From NCBI GenBank assembly GCA_903857495.1, contig CAIOFF010000003.1, forward strand, positions 1 through 36,613: a stretch of 36,613 nt of DNA, written 5' to 3'. The position numbers and the translations under genes are program-made. The notes beneath the pieces are model-generated. The model had not been told where the DNA came from and did not search any database. It saw nothing but the letters and a program-made list of their open reading frames with translations. Of this stretch, positions 8,090 to 16,378 are shown piece by piece (the first letter of the stretch is position 1; every line of letters begins with the position of its first letter). Source of the DNA: an uncultured Holophagaceae bacterium. Lineage in GTDB: Bacteria; Acidobacteriota; Holophagae; Holophagales; Holophagaceae.

Positions 8090-10654
8090 ATGGCCACGCT
8101 TCAGATCAACGGCCGCGAAGTTGTCACGTCGAAGGAAGGGAACCTCCTGGACTTTCTTCGGGACGAACTGAACCTCACCTCGGTGAAGAACGGTTGCTCG
8201 GAAGGAGCCTGCGGCGCCTGCATGGTGCTGGTGGACGGCAAGGCCTCCCGGGCCTGCCTGTTCAACACGGGCAAGCTGGAAGGCAAGCGTGTCCTCACGC
8301 TGGAAGGCCTCTCGCCCCGGGAGAAGGACGTCTACGCCTGGTCCTTCGCCCAGGCTGGCGCGGTCCAGTGCGGCTTCTGCATCCCGGGCATGGTGATCAG
8401 CGCCAAGGGGCTGCTGGATGCGAATCCGGATCCCCGCCCCGAGGAAGTGACCAAGGCCCTGGCGCAGAACATGTGCCGCTGCACGGGCTACGTGAAGATC
8501 GAAAAGGCGGTGCTGGAGTCCGCACGGCTCCTCCGCGAGAACCTTCCGGTGCCCGAGGAAGCCGCCACCCCGCTCAGCGTGGGCGCCCGCATCTGCCGGA
8601 CCGACGCCCGGGAGAAGGTCCTGGGCACGGGCCTCTACGTGGACGACATGAAGCGTCCGGGCATGCTGCACGGCGCTGTGCTGCGCGCCCCCAAGCCCCG
8701 GGTGAAGGTGCTGGGCATCGACACCACTGAAGCCCTGGCCATGCCGGGCGTGAAGCTCATTCTCACCGCCGCCGATGTTCCGGGCGAGCGGCACCAGGGC
8801 CACATCATCCATGACTGGCCCGCCATGATCGCTGTGGGCGAAGAGACCCGCTACGTGGGCGACGCCCTCGCCCTGGTGGCGGCTGCCACCCGCGCTGAGG
8901 CCAAGGCGGCCCTGGCCAAGATCAAGCTCGACTACGAGGTGCTGCCGCCCCAGGTCGACCCCCACCGCGCCCAGGACGAAGGCGCACCCCGGCTGCATCC
9001 CAAGGGCAACCTGCTGGCCCGGACCGTGCTCAAGCGCGGCGACGTGGAGGCGGCCTTTGCCGAGGCCACGCACATCATCCGCCAGACCTTCACTACCCCG
9101 GAGACCGAGCACGCCTTCATGGAGCCCGAGAGCGCCCTGGCGGTGCCCGAGGCCGACGGCACCCTGACGGTCTATACCGGGACCCAGAGCATCTACGACG
9201 ACCACAAGGGCATCATCGGCGTGCTGGGCGTGGGCCCCGAGCAGGTCAAAGTGGTCAGCGCCTACGTAGGCGGTGGCTTCGGCGGCAAGGAGGATCTCAT
9301 CGTCCAGCACCATGCCGCGCTGCTCGCCAACGCCGCGGGCGTGCCGGTGAAGGTCACTCTGGGCCGACAGGAGAGCCTGCGGGTGCACCCCAAGCGCCAC
9401 GCCTTCGAGATGGAATACGAAGTCGCCGCGGACGCGGCAGGCCGCATCACCGCCATGAAGGCCTACCTGCTGGAAGACACCGGCGCCTACGCCTCTCTGG
9501 GAGGCCCCGTGCTGCAGCGCGCCTGCACCCACGCCGCCGGTCCCTACAAGATCGCGAACGTCGACATCGTCGGCGAGGCGGTCTACACCAACAACCCGCC
9601 GGGCGGCGCCTACCGGGGCTTCGGTGTCACCCAGTCCTGCTTCGCCATGGAGTCCTGCCTGACGCTGCTGGCCAAGGAGGTGGGCCTCACTCCCTGGCAG
9701 ATCCGCTACCTCAACGCCGTGGAGCCCGGCGACGTGCTGCCCAACGGCCAGATCACCGATGCCGGCACGGCCCTCAAGGAGACCCTCCTGGCCGTGAAGG
9801 AGCTCTGCGAAGCTCGGCCCGACGCGGGCATCGCCTGCGCCATGAAGAACGCGGGCATCGGCGTGGGCCTCTCGGATGTGGGCCGCGTGCGGATCCGCAT
9901 CCAGGGCGGCAAGGCCGTCATCTACACCAGCGCCGCCTGCATCGGCCAGGGCCTGGCCTCGGTGCTCCTGCAGTTCGTGGCCGACGCCTCGGGGCTGGCC
10001 TGGGCCGAGCTCGACGTGGCCGTGCCGGACACCTCCACCTCGCCCAACGGCGGCACCACGACGGCCTCCCGGCAGACCGTGTTCAACGGCGAGGCCGCGC
10101 GCCTGGCCGCCACGGACCTGGGCGCGGACCTCAAGAGCCACAGCCTGGCGGAGCTCGAGGGCCGCGAGTACTACCGCGAATACTCGGGGGTGACGGATCC
10201 CATGGGCTCCGACAAGCCCAACCCCGTGAGCCACGTGTCCTATTCCTACGCCACCCAGGTGGTGCTGCTGAATGCCGAGGGGCGGCTGGAGCGGGTCGTG
10301 GCTGCCCACGACGTGGGCCGGGCCGTGAACCCCAACCAGGTGGAGGCCCAGATCGAAGGCGGTGTGGTGATGGCCCTGGGCTATGCCCTCACCGAGGACT
10401 TCCCGCTGAAGGACGGCGAGCCCCTCGCCAAGTACGGCACTCTCGGCCTCTTCAAGGCCACCCAGGTGCCGCCCATCGTGCCCCTCATCATCGAGAAGAA
10501 CCTGGATCCCCTGGCCTACGGCGCCAAGGGCATCGGCGAGATCGTCAGCATCCCCACAGCCCCGGCCGTGGCGGGCGCCTACTTCTACCGGGACGGGCAG
10601 TTCCGCACCAGCCTGCCCCTGCAGGGCACGCCCTACAGCCGGAAGAAGGCATGA
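8090..10654 (+). CDS. Fused selenium-type xanthine dehydrogenase (2Fe-2S plus molybdopterin), paralogue 1
   Basis: This 854-residue fusion has an N-terminal [2Fe-2S] pair domain (residues 1-155) and a molybdopterin domain (about 175-854), and it lacks an FAD domain. The first cluster has NGCSEGACGACMVL plus a later Cys; the second has VQCGFCIPG and CRCTGY. Mo-domain marks are YVGGGFGGKED (Glu401, matching bovine Glu802), AYRGFGVTQ with the substrate-binding Arg, and GAKGIGE with catalytic Glu817. The usual MGQG motif is CIGQG here. The architecture is that of the selenium-dependent xanthine dehydrogenase family (XdhD/Se_dep_XDH). It overlaps the downstream XdhC/CoxI maturation gene by ATGA. 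Substrate is inferred to be hypoxanthine, xanthine or another hydroxypurine. Confidence 0.88.
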   Translation: MATLQINGREVVTSKEGNLLDFLRDELNLTSVKNGCSEGACGACMVLVDGKASRACLFNTGKLEGKRVLTLEGLSPREKDVYAWSFAQAGAVQCGFCIPGMVISAKGLLDANPDPRPEEVTKALAQNMCRCTGYVKIEKAVLESARLLRENLPVPEEAATPLSVGARICRTDAREKVLGTGLYVDDMKRPGMLHGAVLRAPKPRVKVLGIDTTEALAMPGVKLILTAADVPGERHQGHIIHDWPAMIAVGEETRYVGDALALVAAATRAEAKAALAKIKLDYEVLPPQVDPHRAQDEGAPRLHPKGNLLARTVLKRGDVEAAFAEATHIIRQTFTTPETEHAFMEPESALAVPEADGTLTVYTGTQSIYDDHKGIIGVLGVGPEQVKVVSAYVGGGFGGKEDLIVQHHAALLANAAGVPVKVTLGRQESLRVHPKRHAFEMEYEVAADAAGRITAMKAYLLEDTGAYASLGGPVLQRACTHAAGPYKIANVDIVGEAVYTNNPPGGAYRGFGVTQSCFAMESCLTLLAKEVGLTPWQIRYLNAVEPGDVLPNGQITDAGTALKETLLAVKELCEARPDAGIACAMKNAGIGVGLSDVGRVRIRIQGGKAVIYTSAACIGQGLASVLLQFVADASGLAWAELDVAVPDTSTSPNGGTTTASRQTVFNGEAARLAATDLGADLKSHSLAELEGREYYREYSGVTDPMGSDKPNPVSHVSYSYATQVVLLNAEGRLERVVAAHDVGRAVNPNQVEAQIEGGVVMALGYALTEDFPLKDGEPLAKYGTLGLFKATQVPPIVPLIIEKNLDPLAYGAKGIGEIVSIPTAPAVAGAYFYRDGQFRTSLPLQGTPYSRKKA

Positions 10655-11691
10655 ACCTCGAGCTCCTCCGAGCCATCGTCGCCCACCCCCAGGACCTCGT
10701 GCTGTGCACGGTGCTGCGGGTCCGGGGCTCGGCGCCCCGCCACGCGGGCTCCAAGATGCTCGTGGGCCGCGAAGGCCGGCTGCTGGGCTCCGTGGGCGGC
10801 GGCCGCGGCGAAGCCCTGGCCCTGGCGGAGTCCGCCGCCCGGCTCGGCGGCGCGCAGCCCGCCGTCCTGGAGATCGACATGCAGGGCATGGACGCGGAAG
10901 GTCCCGCCATGGTCTGCGGCGGCACGAGCCGCCTCTTCGTGGAGCCCCTGGGCGACCGGACCTCCTACCGGTCGGCCCTCGGCCTGCTCGAGCAGGGCGT
11001 GGCCGCCTTGCTGGTGAAGCGGCTGGACACGGGGCAGACGGCCCTGCTGGATGCGGCGGGCGCCTGGGTGGAGAGCGCCCTGTCGGGCACCGACGCCCAG
11101 CACGCAAGCCAGGCCCTGGAGCACGGCCTGCCCGTGCTGGACGAGGAGGGGCAGCTCCTCTATGACCCGCTGCTGCCGAAGGAAAAGCTCCTGATCCTGG
11201 GCGCCGGCCACGTGGGCACGGCCCTGGCCGCCCTGGTGCCGAGCCTCGGCTTCGAGGTCACCATCGGCGATGACCGGCCCTCGTTCCTGGAGCCCCGGCG
11301 CTTCCCCGGCGGGGTCTACACCCTGGGCGGGTCCTACGCCGACATCGTCGCGGCCTTCCCCTTCGATGCGTCCACCTCGGTGGTGATCGTCACCCGGGGC
11401 CACCTCAGCGACCTGGAGTGCGTGCGGCTGATCCTCCCCAAGGCCTACCGCTACGCCGGCTTCATGGGCAGCCTGCGCAAGACCCGGCTGGTACTGGACC
11501 AGGTGGCCACCGAGGGCTTCGACCCCGCGAAGGTGGCGGCTCTGCGGGCGCCCATTGGCCTGGAGATCGGCGCCGAGACCCCCGAGGAGCTGGCCGTGGC
11601 CCTGGCTGCGGAGCTCATCGCCGCGCGCCGCAAGAGCCCCGCCTACGCAGCCACCCACGCGGCCCGCCAGGCCCGGCGCCAGACCCCATGA
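10651..11691 (+). CDS. XdhC/CoxI-family molybdenum hydroxylase maturation factor
   Basis: The protein (346 residues) has the N-terminal XdhC/CoxI module with LCTVLRVRGSAPRHAGSKML and GSVGGGRGE, followed by a Rossmann-like C-terminal domain starting LLILGAGHVGTALAAL near residue 175. Family members bind the molybdenum cofactor and insert the terminal sulfido ligand before it enters the apoenzyme. In this locus the ligand may be selenido. The gene starts within the stop of the fused dehydrogenase (ATGA) and overlaps yqeC the same way. The product is therefore probably made in step with its client. It should not be confused with the Fe-S subunit that E. coli nomenclature also calls XdhC. Confidence 0.9.
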   Translation: MNLELLRAIVAHPQDLVLCTVLRVRGSAPRHAGSKMLVGREGRLLGSVGGGRGEALALAESAARLGGAQPAVLEIDMQGMDAEGPAMVCGGTSRLFVEPLGDRTSYRSALGLLEQGVAALLVKRLDTGQTALLDAAGAWVESALSGTDAQHASQALEHGLPVLDEEGQLLYDPLLPKEKLLILGAGHVGTALAALVPSLGFEVTIGDDRPSFLEPRRFPGGVYTLGGSYADIVAAFPFDASTSVVIVTRGHLSDLECVRLILPKAYRYAGFMGSLRKTRLVLDQVATEGFDPAKVAALRAPIGLEIGAETPEELAVALAAELIAARRKSPAYAATHAARQARRQTP

Positions 11692-12455
11692 CCCTGGCTG
11701 CCGCCCTGCTGCCCCTGCTGCCCGGGGGCGCCGGTGTCATCGCCCTCGTCGGCGCGGGCGGCAAGACCAGCGCCCTCTTTCGCCTGGGGGCAGAGCTGGC
11801 GGCCGCAGGGCGCCGGGTGCTGCTCACCAGCACCACGCACCTGATGGACCCCCGGGGCGAAGCGGCCCGGCCCCCGCTGACCCTGGTGCTCCAGCCGGAG
11901 CTGGAGGCGCCGGCAGGTGACTGCGCGCTGCCTCCGGCTGTGCCGGGACTCACGGTGCTGATGGCCCGCCCGGCCGCGGAACCCGGCAAGCTGAAGGGTA
12001 TTCATCCTGCCTGGATCTCCGCCCTGAAGGCTTCCTGGGACTTTGTCCTGGTGGAAGCGGACGGCTCGCGCCGCCTGCCGCTCAAGGCGCCCGCTGACCA
12101 CGAGCCGGTCCTGCCTCCCGGCGCCGACCTGGTGGTGGGTGTCGTGGGTCTGGCGGCCCTGGGTCGGCCCCTGGACGGACGGACCGTCCATCGGCCCGAG
12201 CGCTTTCGGGACCTCACCGGCTGCCCCCTGGGCGAGCCCCTTGCGTGGGACCATGTGGTGGCCCTGGCCCGCCATCCCCAGGGCCTCTTCAAGGACGCTC
12301 CGGGACCCCGAGTCATGCTGCTCAACCAGGCCGACCAGGCCACCCTCCTGCCCACCGCGAGCCAGCTCGCGGAGCTGCCCGCGGACCGGGTGCTGCTGAC
12401 CATGCTGGCGCCGGACGTCCGGGTCCTCGCCTGCGTCCCCGGGAGGCGCCCATGA
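11688..12455 (+). CDS. yqeC: Selenium-dependent hydroxylase accessory protein YqeC
   Basis: This 255-residue P-loop protein has an N-terminal nucleotide-binding motif VGAGGKTS (about residues 20-27), then LLTSTTHL and a central DFVLVEADGSRRLPLKAP block. Those three blocks are hallmarks of the YqeC family, which co-occurs with SelD and YqeB in genomes carrying selenium-dependent molybdenum hydroxylases. The biochemical role is unknown; a GTPase/ATPase-like step in metal or selenium delivery is a guess. Start and stop overlap the neighbouring genes by 4 bp each. The real start is ATG 11688, although the frame stays open far upstream. Confidence 0.87.
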   Translation: MTLAAALLPLLPGGAGVIALVGAGGKTSALFRLGAELAAAGRRVLLTSTTHLMDPRGEAARPPLTLVLQPELEAPAGDCALPPAVPGLTVLMARPAAEPGKLKGIHPAWISALKASWDFVLVEADGSRRLPLKAPADHEPVLPPGADLVVGVVGLAALGRPLDGRTVHRPERFRDLTGCPLGEPLAWDHVVALARHPQGLFKDAPGPRVMLLNQADQATLLPTASQLAELPADRVLLTMLAPDVRVLACVPGRRP

Positions 12456-13258
12456 GCCTGCTGCACGGGGAGCTCGTCGTGGTGCGGGGCGCGGGGGACC
12501 TGGCCACGGGCTGCATCCTGCGGCTGGTCCGCGCGGGCTTCCGCGTGGTGGCCCTGGAGGTCGCGGAGCCCAGCGCCATCCGCCGCACGGTCAGCCTCTC
12601 TGAGGCGATGTACGAAGGCCGCGCCCGTGTGGAGGGCCTCGAGGCTTGGCGCTGCGAGGCGCTGCCCGCGACCTGGGCGCCCGGCGACCCCGTGCCGATC
12701 CTGCTGGACCCCGAGGGCCGGTGCCTCGAACACCTGCGGCCCGTGGCCCTGGTGGACGCCATCCTCGCCAAGCGCAACCTGGGTACCCGGCTGGACATGG
12801 CCCCGGTGGTGGTGGCCCTGGGCCCGGGCTTCGAGGCTGGGCGCGACGCCCACGCGGTGGTGGAGACCAACCGGGGTCACGACCTGGGCCGGGTGCTGCT
12901 GGCTGGTTGTGCCGAGCCCAACACCGGCGTGCCCGGCCTCATCGCGGGGCGCGGCGGAGAGCGAGTGATCCACGCGCCCGTGGCGGGCTCGGTGGAGCCC
13001 TGCTGCGCCATCGGCGACTTCGTGAAGGCCGGCGACCCAGTGCTGTCCATCCAGGGCGTGATGGTCTGCTCGGCCATCGACGGCGTGGTGCGGGGCCTCA
13101 TCCGCCCCGGCTTTGTCGCGCGGGCCGGCCTCAAGGTGGCGGATGTGGATCCCCGGGGTGAGCGGGAGCACTGCTTCACGGTGTCCGACAAGGCCCGGGC
13201 CATCGCCGGCGGGGCCCTGGAGGCCATCCTGATGCTGGGGGCCGGGGAGGCCCGATGA
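12452..13258 (+). CDS. yqeB: Selenium-dependent molybdenum hydroxylase system protein YqeB (EF2563 family)
   Basis: The protein has 268 residues and starts with a Rossmann-like VVVRGAGDLATGCILRL. It then has VALEVAEPSAIRRTVSLSEA, TRLDMAPVVVALGPGFEAG, and a C-terminal biotinyl-lipoyl-like stretch (HAPVAGSVEPCCAIGDFVKA). This is the EF2563/YqeB family, a marker of the labile-selenium molybdenum hydroxylase trait in organisms such as Enterococcus faecalis. Its exact activity is unknown. From memory, E. coli YqeB is a longer protein that also carries an XdhC-like part, whereas here the two functions are separate genes. It overlaps yqeC and the aminotransferase by ATGA junctions. Confidence 0.87.
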   Translation: MSLLHGELVVVRGAGDLATGCILRLVRAGFRVVALEVAEPSAIRRTVSLSEAMYEGRARVEGLEAWRCEALPATWAPGDPVPILLDPEGRCLEHLRPVALVDAILAKRNLGTRLDMAPVVVALGPGFEAGRDAHAVVETNRGHDLGRVLLAGCAEPNTGVPGLIAGRGGERVIHAPVAGSVEPCCAIGDFVKAGDPVLSIQGVMVCSAIDGVVRGLIRPGFVARAGLKVADVDPRGEREHCFTVSDKARAIAGGALEAILMLGAGEAR

Positions 13259-14385
13259 TCTACCTGGACAACGCGGCCACCAGCCATCCCAAGGCCCCCG
13301 GAGTCGCGGCGGCGGTAGCGGGCTGCCTCGACGAAGGGGCCTGCAGCCCTGGGCGCGGCAGCCATCCCCTGGCCCTGGCGGCGAGCCGCCTGCTCTTCGA
13401 GGCCCGCGAGGCCACGGTGGGGTTCCTGGGGGCGCCCCACTCCGAGCGCCTGATCTTCACGCCGAACGCCACTGCGGCCCTGAACCTGGCCCTCCTGGGC
13501 AGCGTTCCCCCCGGGGGGCTGGTGGCGCTCAGCAGCCTGGAGCACAACGCGGTCATGCGGCCCCTCCGCCACCTGGAGGCCACCCAGGGCGTGCGCCTCC
13601 GGGTGATCCCCTTCGACGGCTGTGGCCGCCCCGATCCTGGGAGCCTCCAGGAGGCCCTGGACCAGCGCCCGGACCTCTTCGTCCTGACCACGGCCAGCAA
13701 CGTGACTGGAGCCCTCACCCCGGTGGCTGAGATCGCGGAGCAGTGCGCCCGGCGCGGCATCCCGCTCTGCCTCGACGCCAGCCAGTCCCTGGGGCACCAT
13801 CCCCTGCCGGCCCTGGGCCAGTTCACCTGCTTCTCGGGTCACAAGGGCCTGCTGGGACCCACTGGCACCGGGGGCCTGCTGCTGGGACCCGGGACCCTGC
13901 CGCATCCGTTGTTGTTCGGCGGCACCGGCAGCGCCTCGGAGCTGGAGGTCCAGCCGGTCATCCTGCCGGACCGCTTCGAGCCGGGCACCCCCAACCTGCC
14001 GGGCCTGGCGGGTCTCAAGGCTGCGTTGCAGTTCCTCGCGGACACGGGGCTGCCGGCCATCCAGGCGCGGGAGGCGGCCCTCAGCGCCGAGCTCCTCCGG
14101 GGCCTGCTCGCGCTTCCCGGCGTGGTGGTCCATGGCCCCGGTCCCGGTGAGCCCCGGGTGCCCGTCGTCTCGCTCACGCTGCCCGGCCGGGACCCGGGCG
14201 AGGTTGCCCTGGAGCTGGACCGGCGCGGCATCTGCACCCGGGTGGGCCTCCACTGCGCCCCCGCCGCGCACCGCAGCCTTGGCACCTTCGCCGGGGGCGG
14301 CACCCTGCGCCTCTCGCCGGGATTCTTCACCACGGACCAGGAGATCCGCGACACCCTGGAAGCCCTGGAGGCGATCCTCACGTGA
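13255..14385 (+). CDS. Class V aminotransferase, cysteine desulfurase/selenocysteine lyase-like
   Basis: This PLP enzyme (376 residues) resembles the EF2568-type cysteine desulfurases that accompany SelD in selenium-hydroxylase loci. The N-terminus YLDNAATSHPKAPGV and the SLEHNAVMRPL block are typical. The PLP lysine is Lys197 in CFSGHKGLLGP, and the catalytic cysteine is Cys334 in RVGLHCAPAAHRSLGT. It would withdraw sulfur or selenium from cysteine or selenocysteine as a persulfide or perselenide and hand it to SelD or to the maturation factors. It is coupled to yqeB (ATGA) and selD (GTGA). Distinguishing a selenium from a sulfur donor is not possible from sequence alone. Confidence 0.88.
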   Translation: MIYLDNAATSHPKAPGVAAAVAGCLDEGACSPGRGSHPLALAASRLLFEAREATVGFLGAPHSERLIFTPNATAALNLALLGSVPPGGLVALSSLEHNAVMRPLRHLEATQGVRLRVIPFDGCGRPDPGSLQEALDQRPDLFVLTTASNVTGALTPVAEIAEQCARRGIPLCLDASQSLGHHPLPALGQFTCFSGHKGLLGPTGTGGLLLGPGTLPHPLLFGGTGSASELEVQPVILPDRFEPGTPNLPGLAGLKAALQFLADTGLPAIQAREAALSAELLRGLLALPGVVVHGPGPGEPRVPVVSLTLPGRDPGEVALELDRRGICTRVGLHCAPAAHRSLGTFAGGGTLRLSPGFFTTDQEIRDTLEALEAILT

Positions 14386-15401
14386 AGCTCACGGCCTACA
14401 CACGGTTCTCGGGTTGCGGCGCCAAGCTGGGCCCCGGCGTGCTCGAGCAGGCCCTCTGCGGGCTGGCGCAGCCCGCTTGTCCGGAGCTGCTGGCGGACTT
14501 CTCGGGCAGCGAGGACGCGGGCCTGTTCCGCCTGGGGCCCCACCAGGCCCTGGTGCAGACCGTGGACTTCTTCCCGCCCATCGTGGATGACCCCTATCTC
14601 TTTGGCCGCATCGCCGCGGCCAACGCCCTGTCGGACCTCTACGCCATGGGCGCCCGGCCCATCACGGCCCTGGCCCTGGTCTGCCACCCCCTCAAGGCCC
14701 TGGGCATGGAACCCCTCAAGGCCATGTTGGAGGGCGGCCTCGCGGCCCTGACCGAGGCTGGCTGCGCCCTGCTGGGCGGACACAGCATCGAGGACCCGGA
14801 GCCCAAGCTGGGCTACGCCGTCACGGGCCTGGTGGATCCGGACCGGGCCTGGCGGAACAACACCCTGGAGCCGGGCGGGAAGCTGCTCCTGACCAAGCCC
14901 ATCGGCACCGGCCTCGTGAACATGGCCCTTCGCGCCGAGTGCGCCTCGCCCGCGGCCCAGGCCGCCGCCGAGACCGCCATGGCCACCCTCAACAAGGCCG
15001 CCGCCCAGGTGCTGGCGGGCTTCCGGGTACAGGCCTGCACGGACGTCACGGGCTTCGGCCTGGCGGGCCACGCCGCCGAGATGGCCCTGGGCGACCGCTG
15101 TGGCCTGAGCCTCTGCATGGCCCAGGTCCCCCTGCTGCCGGAGGTCCAGGACTATGCCGCCATGGGCCTGATCCCCGAGGGCACCTACCGGAACCGCGAG
15201 GGGCGCCTCAAGTTCCTGCGCGGCGACCTCAGCCCCGCGAACCTGGACCTGCTCTTCGACCCCCAGACCTCGGGCGGCCTGCTGGCGGCCCTCCCCGCCG
15301 CCGAGGCCGACGCGGCCCTGGCCGCCCTCCACGCGGCGGGCGTGCCCGCCTGGATCATCGGCGAGACCGGGGGCGCTCCGGGCTTCGTGCAGGTCGTCTA
15401 G
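14382..15401 (+). CDS. selD: Selenide, water dikinase (selenophosphate synthase)
   Basis: The enzyme makes selenophosphate from selenide and ATP. At 339 residues it is near the E. coli length of 347. Catalytic Cys12 and Lys15 lie in FSGCGAKLGPG, so this is the Cys form rather than a selenoprotein. Other blocks are VDFFPPIVDDPYLFGRIAAA, DLYAMGARPITA, LGGHSIEDPEPKLGYAVTG, TDVTGFGLAGHAAEM and DPQTSGGLL. GTG 14382 overlaps the previous stop (GTGA). No selA, selB or tRNA-Sec is in the window. Its partners are YqeB, YqeC, YedF and DUF3343, which fits the orphan-SelD/labile-selenium trait. Other Se genes elsewhere in the genome cannot be excluded. Confidence 0.95.
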   Translation: MKLTAYTRFSGCGAKLGPGVLEQALCGLAQPACPELLADFSGSEDAGLFRLGPHQALVQTVDFFPPIVDDPYLFGRIAAANALSDLYAMGARPITALALVCHPLKALGMEPLKAMLEGGLAALTEAGCALLGGHSIEDPEPKLGYAVTGLVDPDRAWRNNTLEPGGKLLLTKPIGTGLVNMALRAECASPAAQAAAETAMATLNKAAAQVLAGFRVQACTDVTGFGLAGHAAEMALGDRCGLSLCMAQVPLLPEVQDYAAMGLIPEGTYRNREGRLKFLRGDLSPANLDLLFDPQTSGGLLAALPAAEADAALAALHAAGVPAWIIGETGGAPGFVQVV

Positions 15402-15403
15402 CC

Positions 15404-15649
15404 ATGCTTCTGCTCGCCACCTATGCCTCCAGCCACGCGGCCCTGCGGGCGGAAAAGGCCCTCAAGGCCGCGGGCGTCCCGGTCGAGCTGATCCCGGTGC
15501 CCCGCCAGGTCCAGAGCCTCTGCGGCTTCGGCCTGCTGGCCGAGGTCCCGGACGGCGTTTTATTGCAAGAGAGTGGCGCCGAGAATCTATGGCAAGTTAG
15601 AGAGCCCGAAGCAGGTCAATGGCGGAGGACCTATGAGCCCTACCCGTAG
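15404..15649 (+). CDS. DUF3343 small putative Se/S carrier protein
   Basis: This 81-residue protein begins two bases after selD and overlaps yedF by 17 bp. It has the DUF3343 pattern: LATYASSHAALRAEKALKAA, then VELIPVPRQVQSLCGFGLLA with a single conserved-looking cysteine in the LCGFG turn. DUF3343 proteins recur beside SelD and YedF, and a selenium or sulfur shuttle role has been proposed on context. The start is ATG 15404; the frame is open upstream but shadows selD. It could pass selenide or persulfide between the desulfurase and SelD. That is inference. Confidence 0.78.
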   Translation: MLLLATYASSHAALRAEKALKAAGVPVELIPVPRQVQSLCGFGLLAEVPDGVLLQESGAENLWQVREPEAGQWRRTYEPYP

Positions 15650-16259
15650 AACCCTGGACGCCCGCGGACTCCCCTGTCCCCAGCCCGTGATCCTGGCGCG
15701 GAAGGCCCTGGCCGAGGGGGGCTTCGACACCCTGGAGATCACCGTCGATGACGCGGCCTCCCGGGAGAACCTGCTGAAGTTCGGCGCCTACGCGAAGTGC
15801 CAGGTCGAGGCCGTGGACGAGGGCGGGGGGGTGACCCGCGTCCGCTTGAGCCCCCAGGGCTTGGCACCGGCTCCGGCGAAGGCCGAGGCCTGCCCGCTGC
15901 CCGAGGGGGGGCCGGGCGGCGGCCCGGTGGAGGTGGTCCTCCTGTCCGCTGACGGCATCGGCCAGGGCGATCCCGGGCTGGCCCGCCTGCTCATGCGTGG
16001 CTTCGTCTACACGCTGACGGAAGCCGAGCGGGTGCCCCGGCGGCTCCTGCTCATGAACAGCGGGGTGAAGCTGGCGGTGGAGGGCTCCGAGTCCCTGGCC
16101 AACCTCCAGAAGCTCGAGGCCCGGGGCGTGGAGGTATTGGCCTGCGGCACCTGCCTGGAGTTCTTCGGCCTGACCAGCTGTCTCGCCGTGGGCGGAATCA
16201 CGAACATGTATGAGATCGCCGGGCATCTCATGGAAGGACCGACCTTGAGCCTGGGCTAG
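15633..16259 (+). CDS. yedF: Selenium metabolism protein YedF (TusA plus DsrE-like domains)
   Basis: The 208-residue protein has an N-terminal TusA/SirA domain with the sulfur/selenium-carrying Cys in LDARGLPCPQPVILARKAL (about residues 8-26) and a C-terminal DsrE/DsrF-like domain. The C-terminal domain contains LLLMNSGVKLAVEGSE and VEVLACGTCLEFFGL, which has two Cys. This two-domain form is the selenium-metabolism YedF type that co-occurs with SelD. It probably carries the chalcogen to the cofactor-modifying step. ATG 15633 has a good GGAGG (15624-15628) and is chosen over an upstream in-frame ATG at 15573. It is the last gene of the coupled block and is followed by a 119-bp gap. Confidence 0.88.
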   Translation: MSPTRRTLDARGLPCPQPVILARKALAEGGFDTLEITVDDAASRENLLKFGAYAKCQVEAVDEGGGVTRVRLSPQGLAPAPAKAEACPLPEGGPGGGPVEVVLLSADGIGQGDPGLARLLMRGFVYTLTEAERVPRRLLLMNSGVKLAVEGSESLANLQKLEARGVEVLACGTCLEFFGLTSCLAVGGITNMYEIAGHLMEGPTLSLG

Positions 16260-16278
16260 CCCCGGGGAAAACTGAAAA

Positions 16279-16307
16279 TTGTGACCCCCTGCTGAAAATT
16301 TTTTACT
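16279..16307 (+). promoter_or_regulatory. Weak candidate promoter upstream of xdhA
   Basis: TTGTGA (16279-16284), a 17-nt spacer and TTTACT (16302-16307) lie in a short AT-rich patch between yedF and xdhA. An alternative pairing uses TTTACT as -35 and CATACT as -10 with 18 nt between. Two copies of CTGAAAATT (16272 and 16292) flank the element. A GGGGG/CCCCC hairpin (16349-16365) lies just before the xdhA ribosome site. The exact promoter is uncertain. Confidence 0.35.
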
Positions 16308-16378
16308 GTTCTCTGCGTCCCATTCCATACTTGCGGGGCGGGTGAACCGGGGGTTCCGCTCCCCCACTGAGGTGCCGC

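Noticed and set aside
8084-11107. 1007-codon open frame on the minus strand opposite the fused dehydrogenase and XdhC genes
   Set aside because: It is a shadow of GC-rich codons. The translation is low-complexity (Gly, His, Arg, Val) with no domain, while the plus strand has complete enzyme motifs. Similar long minus-strand frames at 16256-19129, 20092-22566 and 29410-32265 are rejected for the same reason.
14382-15401. SelD as a selenoprotein or part of a selenocysteine operon
   Set aside because: The catalytic residue is an ordinary Cys codon, no in-frame UGA is present, and no selA/selB/selC is in the window.
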